Shown: positions 16,962-26,075 of the stretch, in pieces
Position numbering within the stretch: position 1 is the stretch's first letter
Layout of the letters: every line of letters begins with the position of its first letter
From: an uncultured Saprospiraceae bacterium
GTDB lineage: Bacteria; Bacteroidota; Bacteroidia; Chitinophagales; Saprospiraceae
Length of the DNA: 54,885 bases
NCBI GenBank assembly: GCA_938022165.1
Contig: CALIEI010000037.1
Span: forward strand, 1 to 54,885
Reading direction: 5' to 3'
Notes under the pieces: generated by a model
What the model was told of the DNA's origin: nothing
The model's input: only the letters and a program-made list of their open reading frames with translations
The model's database searches: none
Position numbers and translations under genes: made by a program

Positions 16962-18209
16962 CTAGCTATTTTTTTCTTCTATGACTTGAACAAGATTTAA
17001 GATATTATCTACTGCAAGCTTCATGTCTTTTACAGATATCCATTCTCGTACAGAATGGATTCCTTGCATTCCCGTAAATAGATTCGGACAAGGCAATCCC
17101 ATAAAAGATAATCTAGAACCATCAGTACCACCGCGTATGCTCTCTTTTCGAACTTCTAATCCTGTTCTCCGAATGGCTTCTTCGGCATACTCCATGATAT
17201 AAGGCTTTGTATCGAGCACTTCCTTCATATTTCTATACTGCTCTGATATGCTTACTTCTGCTTTTGAGTTTGGATAATTCTTCATTACCTCATCTACAGT
17301 TTTCTTAAGTAGATCGCCTTTTTCAACTAGGAGAGGAGTAGTAAAATCTCTAAGTATAAACTTTAAAGTTGCTCTCTCAAGAACACCTTCCATAGAAGTA
17401 GGGTGGATAAATCCTTCCTTACCAGAAGTCACTTCAGGGCATAGTTTATCTTTAGGAAGGCTTGCTATTATTTCTGATGCGATTTTCATCGCGTTCTCCA
17501 TTTTATTCTTAGCATATCCCGGATGTGCAGAACGGCCAGTGATCTCTACTACAGCACCATCAGCAGAAAAGGTTTCATCTTCTACACCTCCAGCAGCACC
17601 ACCATCTAAAGTATAACCAAAATCTGCTCCTAGTTTTTCTATGTCTACATTGTTTACGCCTCTTCCTACTTCTTCATCAGGAGTGAATAGTATTCTGATT
17701 TTACCATGCTTCAGTTGTGGGTTATTGACTAATTGGTATGCTGCATCCATGATTTCAGCAACACCTGATTTATCATCTGCTCCCAGCAAGGTGTTACCAG
17801 AAGTAGTAATAATCTCTTCTCCAATTTGATTTTTCAAATGAGGGAAATGTTCTGGCTTAATGGTAGCTTCTTTATTTAATGGCAATTCTATATTTCCTCC
17901 TTGATAGTTTGTATGTACTATCGGTTTGACACCTGTTCCACTACAATCTGGAGCTGTATCTACGTGCGAACAAAAACAAACAGTTGGGACGCCAGACTTA
18001 TTTGTATTGGCAGGCACAGTGGCATAGACATAGCCATGCTCATCCATATGTGCATCTTCTATTCCCATCTCTTTCAACTCCTGAACTAAGATCTTAGATA
18101 AATCTTTTTGTTTTTCAGTTGTTGGGAATCTCTCAATAGGAGCATTTGGATCAGACTGCGTGTCGATTTGAACGTACCTTAAAAATCTTTCTTTAACTGT
18201 ATAGTTCAT
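16962..18209 (-). CDS. pepT: Peptidase T (tripeptide aminopeptidase)
   Basis: A dinuclear-zinc M20 peptidase that removes the N-terminal residue from tripeptides in the cytosol. The 415 residues match the usual PepT length. Visible motifs are YVQIDTQSD at the start, FCSHVDTAPD (His82, Asp84), LLGADDKSG (bridging Asp145), FTPDEEVGRG (catalytic Glu179, Glu180), GYTLDGG (Asp202) and GMQGIHSVREW with the late His ligand. It starts 13 bases after the beta-glucosidase stop, so the two genes are likely cotranscribed. The pairing suggests use of external peptides and sugars. Confidence 0.95.
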   Translation of the reverse strand: MNYTVKERFLRYVQIDTQSDPNAPIERFPTTEKQKDLSKILVQELKEMGIEDAHMDEHGYVYATVPANTNKSGVPTVCFCSHVDTAPDCSGTGVKPIVHTNYQGGNIELPLNKEATIKPEHFPHLKNQIGEEIITTSGNTLLGADDKSGVAEIMDAAYQLVNNPQLKHGKIRILFTPDEEVGRGVNNVDIEKLGADFGYTLDGGAAGGVEDETFSADGAVVEITGRSAHPGYAKNKMENAMKIASEIIASLPKDKLCPEVTSGKEGFIHPTSMEGVLERATLKFILRDFTTPLLVEKGDLLKKTVDEVMKNYPNSKAEVSISEQYRNMKEVLDTKPYIMEYAEEAIRRTGLEVRKESIRGGTDGSRLSFMGLPCPNLFTGMQGIHSVREWISVKDMKLAVDNILNLVQVIEEKNS

Positions 18210-18222
18210 TAGTTGTCTTTAT

Positions 18223-19602
18223 TTAGATTGAATTATTATCAATAATACTACTATAGTATTTTGCTGATGCTTTTGGTGTTCTTTTTTGTGTTTCGAAATC
18301 CACATGCACCATACCAAATCTTTTTTCATATCCTGATGCCCATTCAAAATTATCAAAGAGCGACCATGCAAAATAACCTCTCAGATCTACTCCTGATTCG
18401 ATGGCTTCTTGGCAAGCTTCGAGATACGTCTTGAAAAAATGTACTCTGTGTTGATCATCTACTTCACCATTTTCAACTTTATCATCGTATGCACAACCAT
18501 TTTCAGTAATGTAAATGGGAGGATTGTTGTACCTCTTCTTAATCCACTGCAAAAGGTTTCTGCAGCCCCAAGGAACAACGGCCCATTTCATGGAGGTTAA
18601 TTTCCAATCGGGATCAATAGAAAGTTCAACTTCTTGATCTTCATTTAGTCCACCATTCCCATGTACATCAGCTTCCACATTTTTTCCGGTTGCATCTGTG
18701 GCAAACATGGTCGTATAATGGTTGAGTCCAAAAAAATCTGATGAGCCTAAAAGCAAATTTCTGGTTTCTGCGTCGATACTAGGAAGTCTATCTCCTAATC
18801 TCGCCTTCATCACCTCTGGATAGTCTCCTTTATAGATTGGATCTGCAAACCAAGCCAAGAAGAATTCCAACGCACGTTCTGCCGCTTCAATGTCTTCTGG
18901 TTTATCTGATTTTGGTTCTCGCCAATCACAATTATTAGTAATACCAATAACTCCTTTTTGTGAAGACTGAAATTTTTCTCGATAGACTTTTACTGCCTTG
19001 CCATGCGCTAGGAGAATATTATGCCCTGCCAGATAAGGTTCTGAATTAGAAATTCTACCCGGCGCAAAAACGCCTTGTCCATATCCTAAGATAGCAATCA
19101 CCCAAGCTTCATTAATCGTGATCCAATTCTTGACTCTATCTCCAAATCTTTCAAAACATAATTCTGCATATTCTGCAAATAGATCTGAAATATTATCACC
19201 TAACCAGCCGTCTTCTTCAAACTGCAAGGCTAAGGGTAAGTCCCAGTGATATAAGGTAACCCATGGTATAATATCATGCTCCAATAAGCAATCTATTAAA
19301 TCACTATAAAACTGAATACCTTTTTCATTGATTGAGTTCTTTCTACCGTTGGCAAATATCCTAGGCCACGATATCGAAAAGCGATAAGCCTTGATACCTA
19401 GTTCTTTCATCAACTTGACGTCTTCTCTAAATTTATTATAATGATCGCAGGCTATATTGCCGTTTTCGTTTTTGGCTACTTTTCCCGGTATTTCGCAGAA
19501 CGCATCCCATATAGAAGGTCCTTTACCGTCGCTTAAGTGAGCCCCCTCAATTTGATAGGCAGAGGTAGCGGCACCCCAAATAAAATTTTCTGGAAATCTC
19601 AT
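18223..19602 (-). CDS. Beta-glucosidase, glycoside hydrolase family 1
   Basis: A 459-residue GH1 retaining glycosidase, probably cytosolic since no signal peptide is seen. It has the GH1 N-terminal signature FIWGAATSAYQIEGA, the acid/base Glu165 in NWITINEAW and the nucleophile Glu367 in PIYITENG. FAWSLFDNFEWASGY near the C-terminus binds the sugar. The acid/base motif reads NEA, where GH1 enzymes usually have NEP. The likely reaction is hydrolysis of beta-glucosides (or galactosides) to free sugar. It heads an apparent operon with pepT. Confidence 0.93.
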   Translation of the reverse strand: MRFPENFIWGAATSAYQIEGAHLSDGKGPSIWDAFCEIPGKVAKNENGNIACDHYNKFREDVKLMKELGIKAYRFSISWPRIFANGRKNSINEKGIQFYSDLIDCLLEHDIIPWVTLYHWDLPLALQFEEDGWLGDNISDLFAEYAELCFERFGDRVKNWITINEAWVIAILGYGQGVFAPGRISNSEPYLAGHNILLAHGKAVKVYREKFQSSQKGVIGITNNCDWREPKSDKPEDIEAAERALEFFLAWFADPIYKGDYPEVMKARLGDRLPSIDAETRNLLLGSSDFFGLNHYTTMFATDATGKNVEADVHGNGGLNEDQEVELSIDPDWKLTSMKWAVVPWGCRNLLQWIKKRYNNPPIYITENGCAYDDKVENGEVDDQHRVHFFKTYLEACQEAIESGVDLRGYFAWSLFDNFEWASGYEKRFGMVHVDFETQKRTPKASAKYYSSIIDNNSI

Positions 19603-19672
19603 GCCGCAAATGTAATCAATGACATTGAAATAATAAGTGATTATGGATGGTAAAGGTGTTTAGAGAGATGTT

Positions 19673-19749
19673 TAGCTGTCTAGCTGTCTAGCCGTCTAGC
19701 TGTCTAGCTGTCTAGCTGTCTAGGGAGCTAAGGTCTAAAGTCTAAAAGG
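19673..19749 (-). repeat. 8-bp CTAG array, distal part
   Basis: On the plus strand six consecutive units TAGCTGTC (one TAGCCGTC) run from 19673 to 19720. TAGGGAGC and two 7-base units (TAAGGTC, TAAAGTC) follow. Read on the minus strand these are CTAGACAG-type units pointing away from the DUF2490 gene, whose stop is at 19830-19828. The period changes from 8 to 7 within one array. Confidence 0.72.
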
Positions 19750-19827
19750 TGCTTTTAGCAATCAGATTGTCTCAATCAACGATTCAACAAATCAGTGCAT
19801 TAACAAATAACCAAATAATAAGATCAA
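19750..19827 (-). repeat. Degenerate ATTTGTTGA array directly after the DUF2490 stop codon
   Basis: On the minus strand the sequence after the TAG is built of ATTTGTT/TTGA words. Positions 19785-19821 align with 51664-51701 at roughly 34 of 40 positions. That second copy likewise lies just after the stop codon of a minus-strand gene and in the same sense. Confidence 0.6.
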
Positions 19828-20628
19828 CTATTCAGTACTATCGCTAAAAAAATGGAAAAGTTTGTCATCGACTAGATGAGAGAAATCAAAACGATATTTA
19901 AGAGCAATATCTGCAATGCTATTCTTCTCGGTTAAAGAATAATCACTTTTATGTTTTACTTGTCTTCTATATCCAATTTCGATGGTTGTAATCTCTGTGA
20001 TATTGTAGCCTGCAACGATCTTAAATACGTTGCCTGAAATATTTTGTGTTTGAAATTTACTATTCATCCGTAAAAACAATTCATAAAATCCCGCAGCATA
20101 CATTTTTGTTTTACCTTCTTCTTTTTTTATCGGATGCTTGAATGTCATTCTATAACGTAAGCGGTTTGAAAATTTAGTGCCCTCAATGAATGCATCTTCT
20201 GTTACATCCTCAGGAATTGTCATAATCCCCGTGAATCTATGTTCTAGTCTAAAGCGATTCACCAACTTTAAATCATCGAATTTATTTGTAAATCCAAATT
20301 CTGTGAATATATCACTTCGAGGAACTGAAATGTATCGATCAGGTTGATTTGCTGCAAAATTTCTGGAGTATGTATAGCCTAAACCCGCAACGATAAAATC
20401 ATTTATTTTATAATGACCTCTGGCTCTAAGAATAATCTTTTGCCAGCTTTCTAAAAAATCGTAACGTCTAAGACTAATTTGAGAATTGATGTAGAACCTA
20501 TCGCTTAGATCAGTTTTTACCTTTAGAGACCACCATGTATTGAAGTGGTTCTCTTCATTCATTTGAGCAGTCAGTACTGTACTCGTTATGAAAAGCAAAA
20601 TAAAGATATGTAGTCGAGTTGACCTCAT
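19828..20628 (-). CDS. DUF2490 family outer-membrane protein
   Basis: A 266-residue protein with a signal peptide (MRSTRLHIFILLFITSTVLTAQ). The segment FNTWWSLKVKTDLSDRFYINSQISLRRYD and the alternating amphipathic pattern through the rest match DUF2490, a family of predicted outer-membrane barrels common in Bacteroidota. RFRLEHRF around residue 120 is typical of it. No function is known for the family. It is probably monocistronic: repeat arrays begin at its stop codon, and a 311-base gap separates it from divergent holA. Confidence 0.82.
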   Translation of the reverse strand: MRSTRLHIFILLFITSTVLTAQMNEENHFNTWWSLKVKTDLSDRFYINSQISLRRYDFLESWQKIILRARGHYKINDFIVAGLGYTYSRNFAANQPDRYISVPRSDIFTEFGFTNKFDDLKLVNRFRLEHRFTGIMTIPEDVTEDAFIEGTKFSNRLRYRMTFKHPIKKEEGKTKMYAAGFYELFLRMNSKFQTQNISGNVFKIVAGYNITEITTIEIGYRRQVKHKSDYSLTEKNSIADIALKYRFDFSHLVDDKLFHFFSDSTE

Positions 20629-20810
20629 TTAGTATTCTAAAATTATTCTCGCTTTTACGAAACAAATTTTACACCAAAAATTAAGCTAACTGTCTATATA
20701 TCAATTGGTTTTGATTCGTACTGTTGATAAAGTCAAGAGCCTATATATGTAGATAATATTTATTCTAGACGTATTTAGATAGTTCTTTCACAAAGAAATT
20801 AAATTCAAAT

Positions 20811-20838
20811 TGCGAACCTAAAATTCGTTTCGTTCGCA
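20811..20838. other. Inverted repeat in the DUF2490-holA divergent spacer
   Basis: TGCGAAC (20811-20817) and GTTCGCA (20832-20838) form a 7-bp inverted repeat with a 14-base centre, about 100 bases before holA. It could be an operator or a small hairpin. Apart from this I see nothing specific in the 311-base spacer 20629-20939. Confidence 0.25.
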
Positions 20839-20939
20839 GAAGATTTTACTACATTTGATCAAGCAAAAATCATGGTATATAATAAATTTGTATATGTGTT
20901 ATTTCAAGTACTTTTAAGAATACTCAACAAGATAATTAC

Positions 20940-21977
20940 ATGAAAGTAAAAACAGACATATATAAGCATCTCAAGAGTAAGCAATTCAAGCCAGTTTATC
21001 TTTTACATGGTGAGGAGAGCTATAAATTGGATGTTCTTGTTCAAGCGTTTGAAGACCAAGTCCTAAGTGAAAGTGAAAAGTCTTTTAACCTTACTATTTG
21101 GTATGGTAAAGATGCGACGGCTACACAAATAGTTGATTCGTGTATGCGCTATCCTATGATGTCTGAGCATCAACTAATCATCTTGAAAGAGGCTCAAGAC
21201 ATGAAAACCATAAATGATTTGGCGGGATACCTTAAAAGCCCTGTACCAACTACGGTTTTTGTCATTCTTTACAAGCATGGTAAGCTTGACATGAGAAAAT
21301 CCCTAGGAAAGGCAATCAAAGCAAAAGGAGAGATATTTGAATCAAAGAAGCTTTACGATAATGAAGTGCCTAAATGGATCATTAATTATGTTGATCAAAA
21401 AGGATATAGTATAATAGACCGCAATGCCATGTTAATTGCAAATCATTTAGGAACGGATTTATTAAAGATCTCAAATGAACTAGATAAGCTATTTATACTA
21501 CTTCCAAAGGGATCAGTAATAGATGACAAGTTCATTGAAAAACATATTGGAATAAGCAAAGATTTTAATGTGTTTGAATTGCAAGACGCCATAGCTGCGA
21601 GGGATTTAGGCAAAGCACATCAAATAGTTAATTACTTTGTCAACAACCCTAAGAAAAACCCTGCAGTTGTTGTTATTAATGGACTATTTAGCTTTTATTC
21701 CAGATTGTATAAATCTATTTCTTTTATGAAAAAGAATGATACTGATTTGGCTAAGGAGTTGGGGTTTTCTCCTCGTAATGAATATGCTGCTAGGTTTATG
21801 GTTAGAAATTTTCGTCAAGCGGTTAAATCATATGCAAAGCATGAGATAGAAGATGCATTGATAGATATTTCAGAATATGATCTAAGATCAAAAGGGGTAG
21901 GGAATGCAGGTACAGATCATGGTCAGCTATTGCAGGAACTAATATATAAATTGGTCGCTGTCAAGACTCCGGCTTAA
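20940..21977 (+). CDS. holA: DNA polymerase III subunit delta
   Basis: A 345-residue clamp-loader subunit that opens the beta sliding clamp. The AAA+-like N-terminal domain is recognisable from KPVYLLHGEESYKLD (a degenerate P-loop, as usual in delta) and MMSEHQLIILKEAQDMK. The central lid and the C-terminal collar domain (about residues 210-335, FNVFELQDAIAARDLGKA) match HolA. Length is normal for the family. It lies upstream of the tryptophan leader on the same strand, but the 83-base space and the attenuator indicate that trp transcription is controlled separately. Confidence 0.92.
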   Translation: MKVKTDIYKHLKSKQFKPVYLLHGEESYKLDVLVQAFEDQVLSESEKSFNLTIWYGKDATATQIVDSCMRYPMMSEHQLIILKEAQDMKTINDLAGYLKSPVPTTVFVILYKHGKLDMRKSLGKAIKAKGEIFESKKLYDNEVPKWIINYVDQKGYSIIDRNAMLIANHLGTDLLKISNELDKLFILLPKGSVIDDKFIEKHIGISKDFNVFELQDAIAARDLGKAHQIVNYFVNNPKKNPAVVVINGLFSFYSRLYKSISFMKKNDTDLAKELGFSPRNEYAARFMVRNFRQAVKSYAKHEIEDALIDISEYDLRSKGVGNAGTDHGQLLQELIYKLVAVKTPA

Positions 21978-22060
21978 ATACTTACTACTTCTTGTTAATA
22001 TTTTAAACTTTCTTTCCGTTAAACTTGTATCGTATATATAAATGGCTTTAATTTGTAGAG

Positions 22061-22129
22061 ATGAATAATTTAACAGCAAATAATAATTTTTCTTGGTGGT
22101 GGTCTTTGACTAATCGGATTCCCGAATAG
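22061..22129 (+). CDS. trpL: Tryptophan operon leader peptide
   Basis: A 22-codon frame (ATG 22061, TAG 22127-22129). The peptide starts MNNLTANNNF and continues SWWWSL, with three consecutive Trp codons at 22094-22102. It is followed 24 bases later by a strong rho-independent hairpin and then by trpE. This is the classical arrangement for ribosome-mediated attenuation: stalling at the Trp codons under starvation would change leader folding and let transcription continue. Leaders of this type upstream of trp genes in Bacteroidota are known as the Bacteroid-trp motif. Assignment is from layout, not from a covariance search. Confidence 0.88.
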   Translation: MNNLTANNNFSWWWSLTNRIPE

Positions 22130-22153
22130 CGAAGCTACTATTATCATATATAG

Positions 22154-22189
22154 AAAAAGGCTTATCGTTAATTCGGTAAGCCTTTTTTT
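22154..22189 (+). terminator. Trp attenuator terminator
   Basis: AAAAAGGCTTA (22154-22164) pairs with TAAGCCTTTTT (22177-22187), followed by further T. This intrinsic terminator sits between the leader peptide and trpE. The six bases CCGAAT at the end of the leader frame (22122-22127) are complementary to ATTCGG in the hairpin loop (22171-22176), and TAGC/GCTA at 22127-22137 can form a small hairpin over the leader stop. Either may be part of the alternative, antitermination fold. That part is inference. Confidence 0.85.
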
Positions 22190-22221
22190 ATTGCACGGTA
22201 TTTGCAAAACATATAATTAAC

Positions 22222-23637
22222 ATGGCTTTAATATCCAAAGTCAATCCTAGATTGATAAAAACTTTAACCACAACTGTTATGGGTGATACCCATACTCCAG
22301 TCTCGATCTTTCTTAAACTGAGAGATAAGTATAAGTCTGTGCTTATGCTAGAAGCCAATGATTTTACTAGCAAAGAAGATTGTAAATCTTATATCGCCGT
22401 AGATATAGTCGATGAGTTCATAGTAAAGAATGGTCACATATCTATATTCAGTTCTGGTGATTGTATAAGCACTACGCAAATAAATAATCGACAAGAAGTT
22501 GTTGATGGTTTGCAGTCCTTTTTAAATGAGCATAAGTGCGATGTCGATGGCGTATTTAATGGATGCTTTGGTCATACCAATTTTGAAGCAGTAGAATACT
22601 TTGAAGATTTAAAATTTAATCATCAGAAAGAGAACGCTGATATACCTGCTATTCGATACGCTACTTTTAAGTTTATACTTGAGTTTGATCACTTTAAAGA
22701 TGAAATAAATATCATCGAAAACTGCTATGATGATCAAGAATCCCAGATAGATAATATAATAAGGGACATCAATGTCCCGGTTTTTGACACCTATAACTTT
22801 GAATTGCTTGGAGAAACAACAAGTAATTTAACTGATGATCTATTCAAAGAAATGGTACGCACCGGAAAGGAGCATTGTCAATTGGGTAATGTCTTTCAGA
22901 TTGTTTTCTCAAGGAGATTTAGTCAACGTTTTCGGGGAGATGAGTTTAATGTATATCGTGTACTAAGAAGTTTAAATCCTTCACCATACTTATTTTATTT
23001 TGATTTTGGAGACTACCGTCTGTTTGGCTCTTCTCCAGAATCACAATTAGTAATCTCGGATGGCATTGCTAGTGTAAATCCGATAGCAGGCACTTTCAAA
23101 AGATCAGGTCAGAATAAATTGGAAGATGCACAAAAAGCACTAGAATTATCTTCTGATCCAAAAGAAAATGCTGAGCATATTATGTTGGTCGACCTAGCAC
23201 GAAATGATCTAAGTAGACACTGTACTAATGTCAAGGTAAAGAATCTTAAAGAAGTACACTTTTTCTCTCATGTCATTCATCTTGTATCAAAAGTAGTTGG
23301 AGATTTAAAAGACCGAGACCAGCCGATACAAATTTTTAGCGATACGTTCCCTGCTGGAACATTATCTGGGGCACCTAAGCATAGAGCCTTAAAAATAATA
23401 GATGAAATAGAACCGACTTCAAGGTCGTTTTATGGAGGCGCAATTGGCTTTATAGACTTTAATGGAAACATGAATCAAGCTATCTTGATAAGATCTTTTT
23501 TGAGTAAAAACAACCAATTACATTTTCAAGCAGGCGCTGGCATTGTTATTAATAGTGATGAAGAAAAAGAGCTGCAAGAAATAAATAACAAGTTGGGAGC
23601 CTTACATGCAGCCATTCAAAAAGCAACTAAGATATGA
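22222..23637 (+). CDS. trpE: Anthranilate synthase component I
   Basis: Makes anthranilate from chorismate with ammonia supplied by TrpG; first step of tryptophan synthesis. The 471 residues include the chorismate-binding C-terminal domain with GSSPESQLVI, MLVDLARNDLSRHC and LPAGTLSGAPKHRALKII, and a GAGIV motif near the end. In the N-terminal regulatory domain the feedback-inhibition motif usually reads LLES. Here it is LMLEAND, with Ala45 where the Trp-contacting Ser is usually found. It starts 33 bases after the attenuator and overlaps trpG by four bases (ATGA). Confidence 0.95.
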   Translation: MALISKVNPRLIKTLTTTVMGDTHTPVSIFLKLRDKYKSVLMLEANDFTSKEDCKSYIAVDIVDEFIVKNGHISIFSSGDCISTTQINNRQEVVDGLQSFLNEHKCDVDGVFNGCFGHTNFEAVEYFEDLKFNHQKENADIPAIRYATFKFILEFDHFKDEINIIENCYDDQESQIDNIIRDINVPVFDTYNFELLGETTSNLTDDLFKEMVRTGKEHCQLGNVFQIVFSRRFSQRFRGDEFNVYRVLRSLNPSPYLFYFDFGDYRLFGSSPESQLVISDGIASVNPIAGTFKRSGQNKLEDAQKALELSSDPKENAEHIMLVDLARNDLSRHCTNVKVKNLKEVHFFSHVIHLVSKVVGDLKDRDQPIQIFSDTFPAGTLSGAPKHRALKIIDEIEPTSRSFYGGAIGFIDFNGNMNQAILIRSFLSKNNQLHFQAGAGIVINSDEEKELQEINNKLGALHAAIQKATKI

Positions 23638-24254
23638 GCAAGATTCTTTTACTAGACAACTATGATTCTTTTACTTACAACCTAGTGCAATATCTAGAAG
23701 AGCTTACTGATGCTCCTATTGAAATAAGACGAAATGACCAGATATCGATTGAAGAAGTAAACGAATTTGACACTATAGTATTATCCCCTGGCCCAGGATT
23801 GCCAAATGAGGCAGGTATTATGCCTGAAGTCCTTAATAAATATGCACATAGCAAAAAGATACTTGGTGTTTGTCTAGGGCATCAAGCTATTATTGAAAAT
23901 TTTGGAGGCAGTATTCGCAATCTAAAAAAAGTATATCATGGTGTAGCAACACCAATATTTCTTAATGAAAATAAAAGCAAACTCTTTACAGGTATTGAAG
24001 ATGAATTTCTAGCTGGAAGGTACCATTCTTGGTGTGGAGTAGTGGAAGATATGCCATCGGAATTGCTTGTAACAGGAGTAGATGACAAAGGGGAGATAAT
24101 GGCTATTCAACATGTGTCTTTGCAAATCTATGGAGTACAGTTTCATCCAGAATCAATTATGACTTCCGTAGGCAAAAAGATATTGGCTAACTTTCTTGGC
24201 GTACCTTATGAAATATCACAAGAAGATTATTCACTTGAAAATGCTAGCAAATGA
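23634..24254 (+). CDS. trpG: Anthranilate synthase component II (glutamine amidotransferase)
   Basis: A class I glutamine amidotransferase of 206 residues that feeds ammonia to TrpE. The catalytic triad is visible: Cys80 in ILGVCLGHQAI, and His171 and Glu173 in YGVQFHPESIMT. LLLDNYDSFTYNL at the start and SPGPGLPNEAG are typical of TrpG/PabA. Because it sits inside a complete trp operon, TrpG is the better call, although such subunits can also serve PabB. It overlaps both neighbours by four bases (ATGA), implying coupled translation. Confidence 0.94.
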   Translation: MSKILLLDNYDSFTYNLVQYLEELTDAPIEIRRNDQISIEEVNEFDTIVLSPGPGLPNEAGIMPEVLNKYAHSKKILGVCLGHQAIIENFGGSIRNLKKVYHGVATPIFLNENKSKLFTGIEDEFLAGRYHSWCGVVEDMPSELLVTGVDDKGEIMAIQHVSLQIYGVQFHPESIMTSVGKKILANFLGVPYEISQEDYSLENASK

Positions 24255-25240
24255 TGAAGGAAGTTTTGCAGCATTTATATAATCATGGCAAATTAAGCTT
24301 TACAGAAGCTAAAAAGATCATGCTTGATATTACAGCAGAGAAATATGACCCTGTGCAAGTAGCTTCGTTTCTGACTTGTTTCAATATGCGACCTATACAG
24401 GTTGAAGAACTCGATGGTTTTCGAGCAGGGCTATTAGAAAAATGTAATAAAGTAGTTTTAGAAGCAAATAAGTGTTTAGATATTGTGGGTACTGGAGGCG
24501 ATGGAAAAAATACTTTTAACATCTCCACCTTATCAGCAGTTGTTATCGCTGGAGCAGGCGTAAAAGTCGCCAAACATGGCAGTACTTCTTCTTCATCTAT
24601 TTGTGGATCAAGTAATGTGCTAGAACATCTTGGATATTCATTTACATCTGATCCTAATATATTGAATAAACAACTAGATGAAAACAATCTATGCTTTTTG
24701 CATGCACCGCTTTTTCATCCCGCACTAAAGTCTGTAGTGCCGATTAGGAAATCATTGCAAGTGAAGACATTCTTTAATATGCTAGGTCCTTTAGTGCATC
24801 CGGCTCAGCCATCACATAATTTTTTTGGTGTGTACAATGCAGCATTGAGTAGATTATACCAAGCTGTATTACACAAGCAGGATAGAAAATTTGCTGTAGT
24901 CTACAATTTAGATGGTTATGATGAAATAAGTCTGACCGATTCATTTATAATAAGAAATAACGAATCAACAAGCACTTATAATCCTAGTGATATAGAACTA
25001 CCGAAATACAAGGCATCAACGCTTTTTGGTGGAAATGATGTAGCGTCTAATGCAAAAGTCTTTATGAATGTGTTGATGAATGAATCTACACAAGCGCAAA
25101 AAGATGTTGTTATTTCAAATGCAGGATTTGCTATCCATCTATATGAGGATGACATTTCACTTAGAGAAGCATTGACCTTGGCAAAAGAGTCCATAGAAAG
25201 CGGTAAAGCACTTCAGAACTTTAAAAAACTATTGAACTAA
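24251..25240 (+). CDS. trpD: Anthranilate phosphoribosyltransferase
   Basis: Transfers phosphoribose from PRPP to anthranilate, the second step of the pathway. The 329 residues have the PRPP-binding GTGGDGKNTFNIST, KHGSTSSSSICGSSNVLEHLG and RKSLQVKTFFNMLGPLVHP. The family usually has KHGNRAVSS...GSADVLE, so the loop here is unusually Ser-rich but keeps the pattern. It is not fused to TrpG, unlike the E. coli protein. It starts inside the trpG stop codon (ATGATG) and ends two bases before trpC. Confidence 0.94.
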   Translation: MMKEVLQHLYNHGKLSFTEAKKIMLDITAEKYDPVQVASFLTCFNMRPIQVEELDGFRAGLLEKCNKVVLEANKCLDIVGTGGDGKNTFNISTLSAVVIAGAGVKVAKHGSTSSSSICGSSNVLEHLGYSFTSDPNILNKQLDENNLCFLHAPLFHPALKSVVPIRKSLQVKTFFNMLGPLVHPAQPSHNFFGVYNAALSRLYQAVLHKQDRKFAVVYNLDGYDEISLTDSFIIRNNESTSTYNPSDIELPKYKASTLFGGNDVASNAKVFMNVLMNESTQAQKDVVISNAGFAIHLYEDDISLREALTLAKESIESGKALQNFKKLLN

Positions 25241-25242
25241 AT

Positions 25243-26061
25243 ATGCATATTCTAGATAAAATAGTAAACTATAAAAAGCAAGAAGTATTGCGAGCAAAAG
25301 AGGTAAAGCCAATCTCACAATTCTCTCAATCAGCATACTATGATGCTACTTGTTTGTCAATGAAAGAATTTTTAAAAAGAGAAGATAAATCTGGAATAAT
25401 AGCAGAGTTCAAGCGAAAATCTCCTAGTAAATCTAATATAAACTTAGAAATTTCTGTAAAGGAAGTAATCACGGGATACCAGAATGCTGGGGTAAGTGGA
25501 ATGTCCGTTTTGACAGATATTAATTTCTTTGGAGGCAAGAATGAAGATTTAATTGAGGCAAAAAAATATAGTACTTGTCCCATGCTAAGAAAGGATTTCA
25601 TTATCGATCCTTATCAAATTCATGAGGCCAAATCCATTGGCGCGGATATAATACTTTTAATTGCTGAGGTCTTATCGAAAGATCAATTAAAAGAATTGGC
25701 AGCTGAGGCTAAATCTATTGGTTTAGAAGTACTAATGGAGATACATTCTGAGAAACAATTGGACAAATTGAATAATGAAGTGGATATAGTCGGGGTAAAT
25801 AACCGCAATCTCGAAACGTTTAAAGTTAGTATTGAAAATTCAATTCAGTTAGTCAATTTGATTCCTGATTCGGTATTAAAAATATCAGAAAGTGGTATTA
25901 GCAATCCTGAAAGTATTCTCAAGTTAAAAGAAGTAGGATACCAAGGCTTTTTGATAGGGGAGCATTTCATGGCCTCTGCTAATCCTTCTAGTAAATGTAA
26001 AAATTTTATAAACGAAATAAATAATACCTCCCAGTTAGATAATATTATTGTTAATCCTTAA
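25243..26061 (+). CDS. trpC: Indole-3-glycerol phosphate synthase
   Basis: Closes the indole ring of CdRP with loss of CO2 and water, a TIM-barrel enzyme of 272 residues. It shows IIAEFKRKSPSKSNIN (catalytic Lys), SVLTDINFFGG, LRKDFIIDPYQI, VGVNNRNLETF and ISESGISNPE, all signature strands of TrpC. It stands alone and is not fused to TrpF. It sits between trpD (2 bases) and trpF (14 bases). Confidence 0.95.
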   Translation: MHILDKIVNYKKQEVLRAKEVKPISQFSQSAYYDATCLSMKEFLKREDKSGIIAEFKRKSPSKSNINLEISVKEVITGYQNAGVSGMSVLTDINFFGGKNEDLIEAKKYSTCPMLRKDFIIDPYQIHEAKSIGADIILLIAEVLSKDQLKELAAEAKSIGLEVLMEIHSEKQLDKLNNEVDIVGVNNRNLETFKVSIENSIQLVNLIPDSVLKISESGISNPESILKLKEVGYQGFLIGEHFMASANPSSKCKNFINEINNTSQLDNIIVNP

Positions 26062-26075
26062 ACCATTTATTACTT

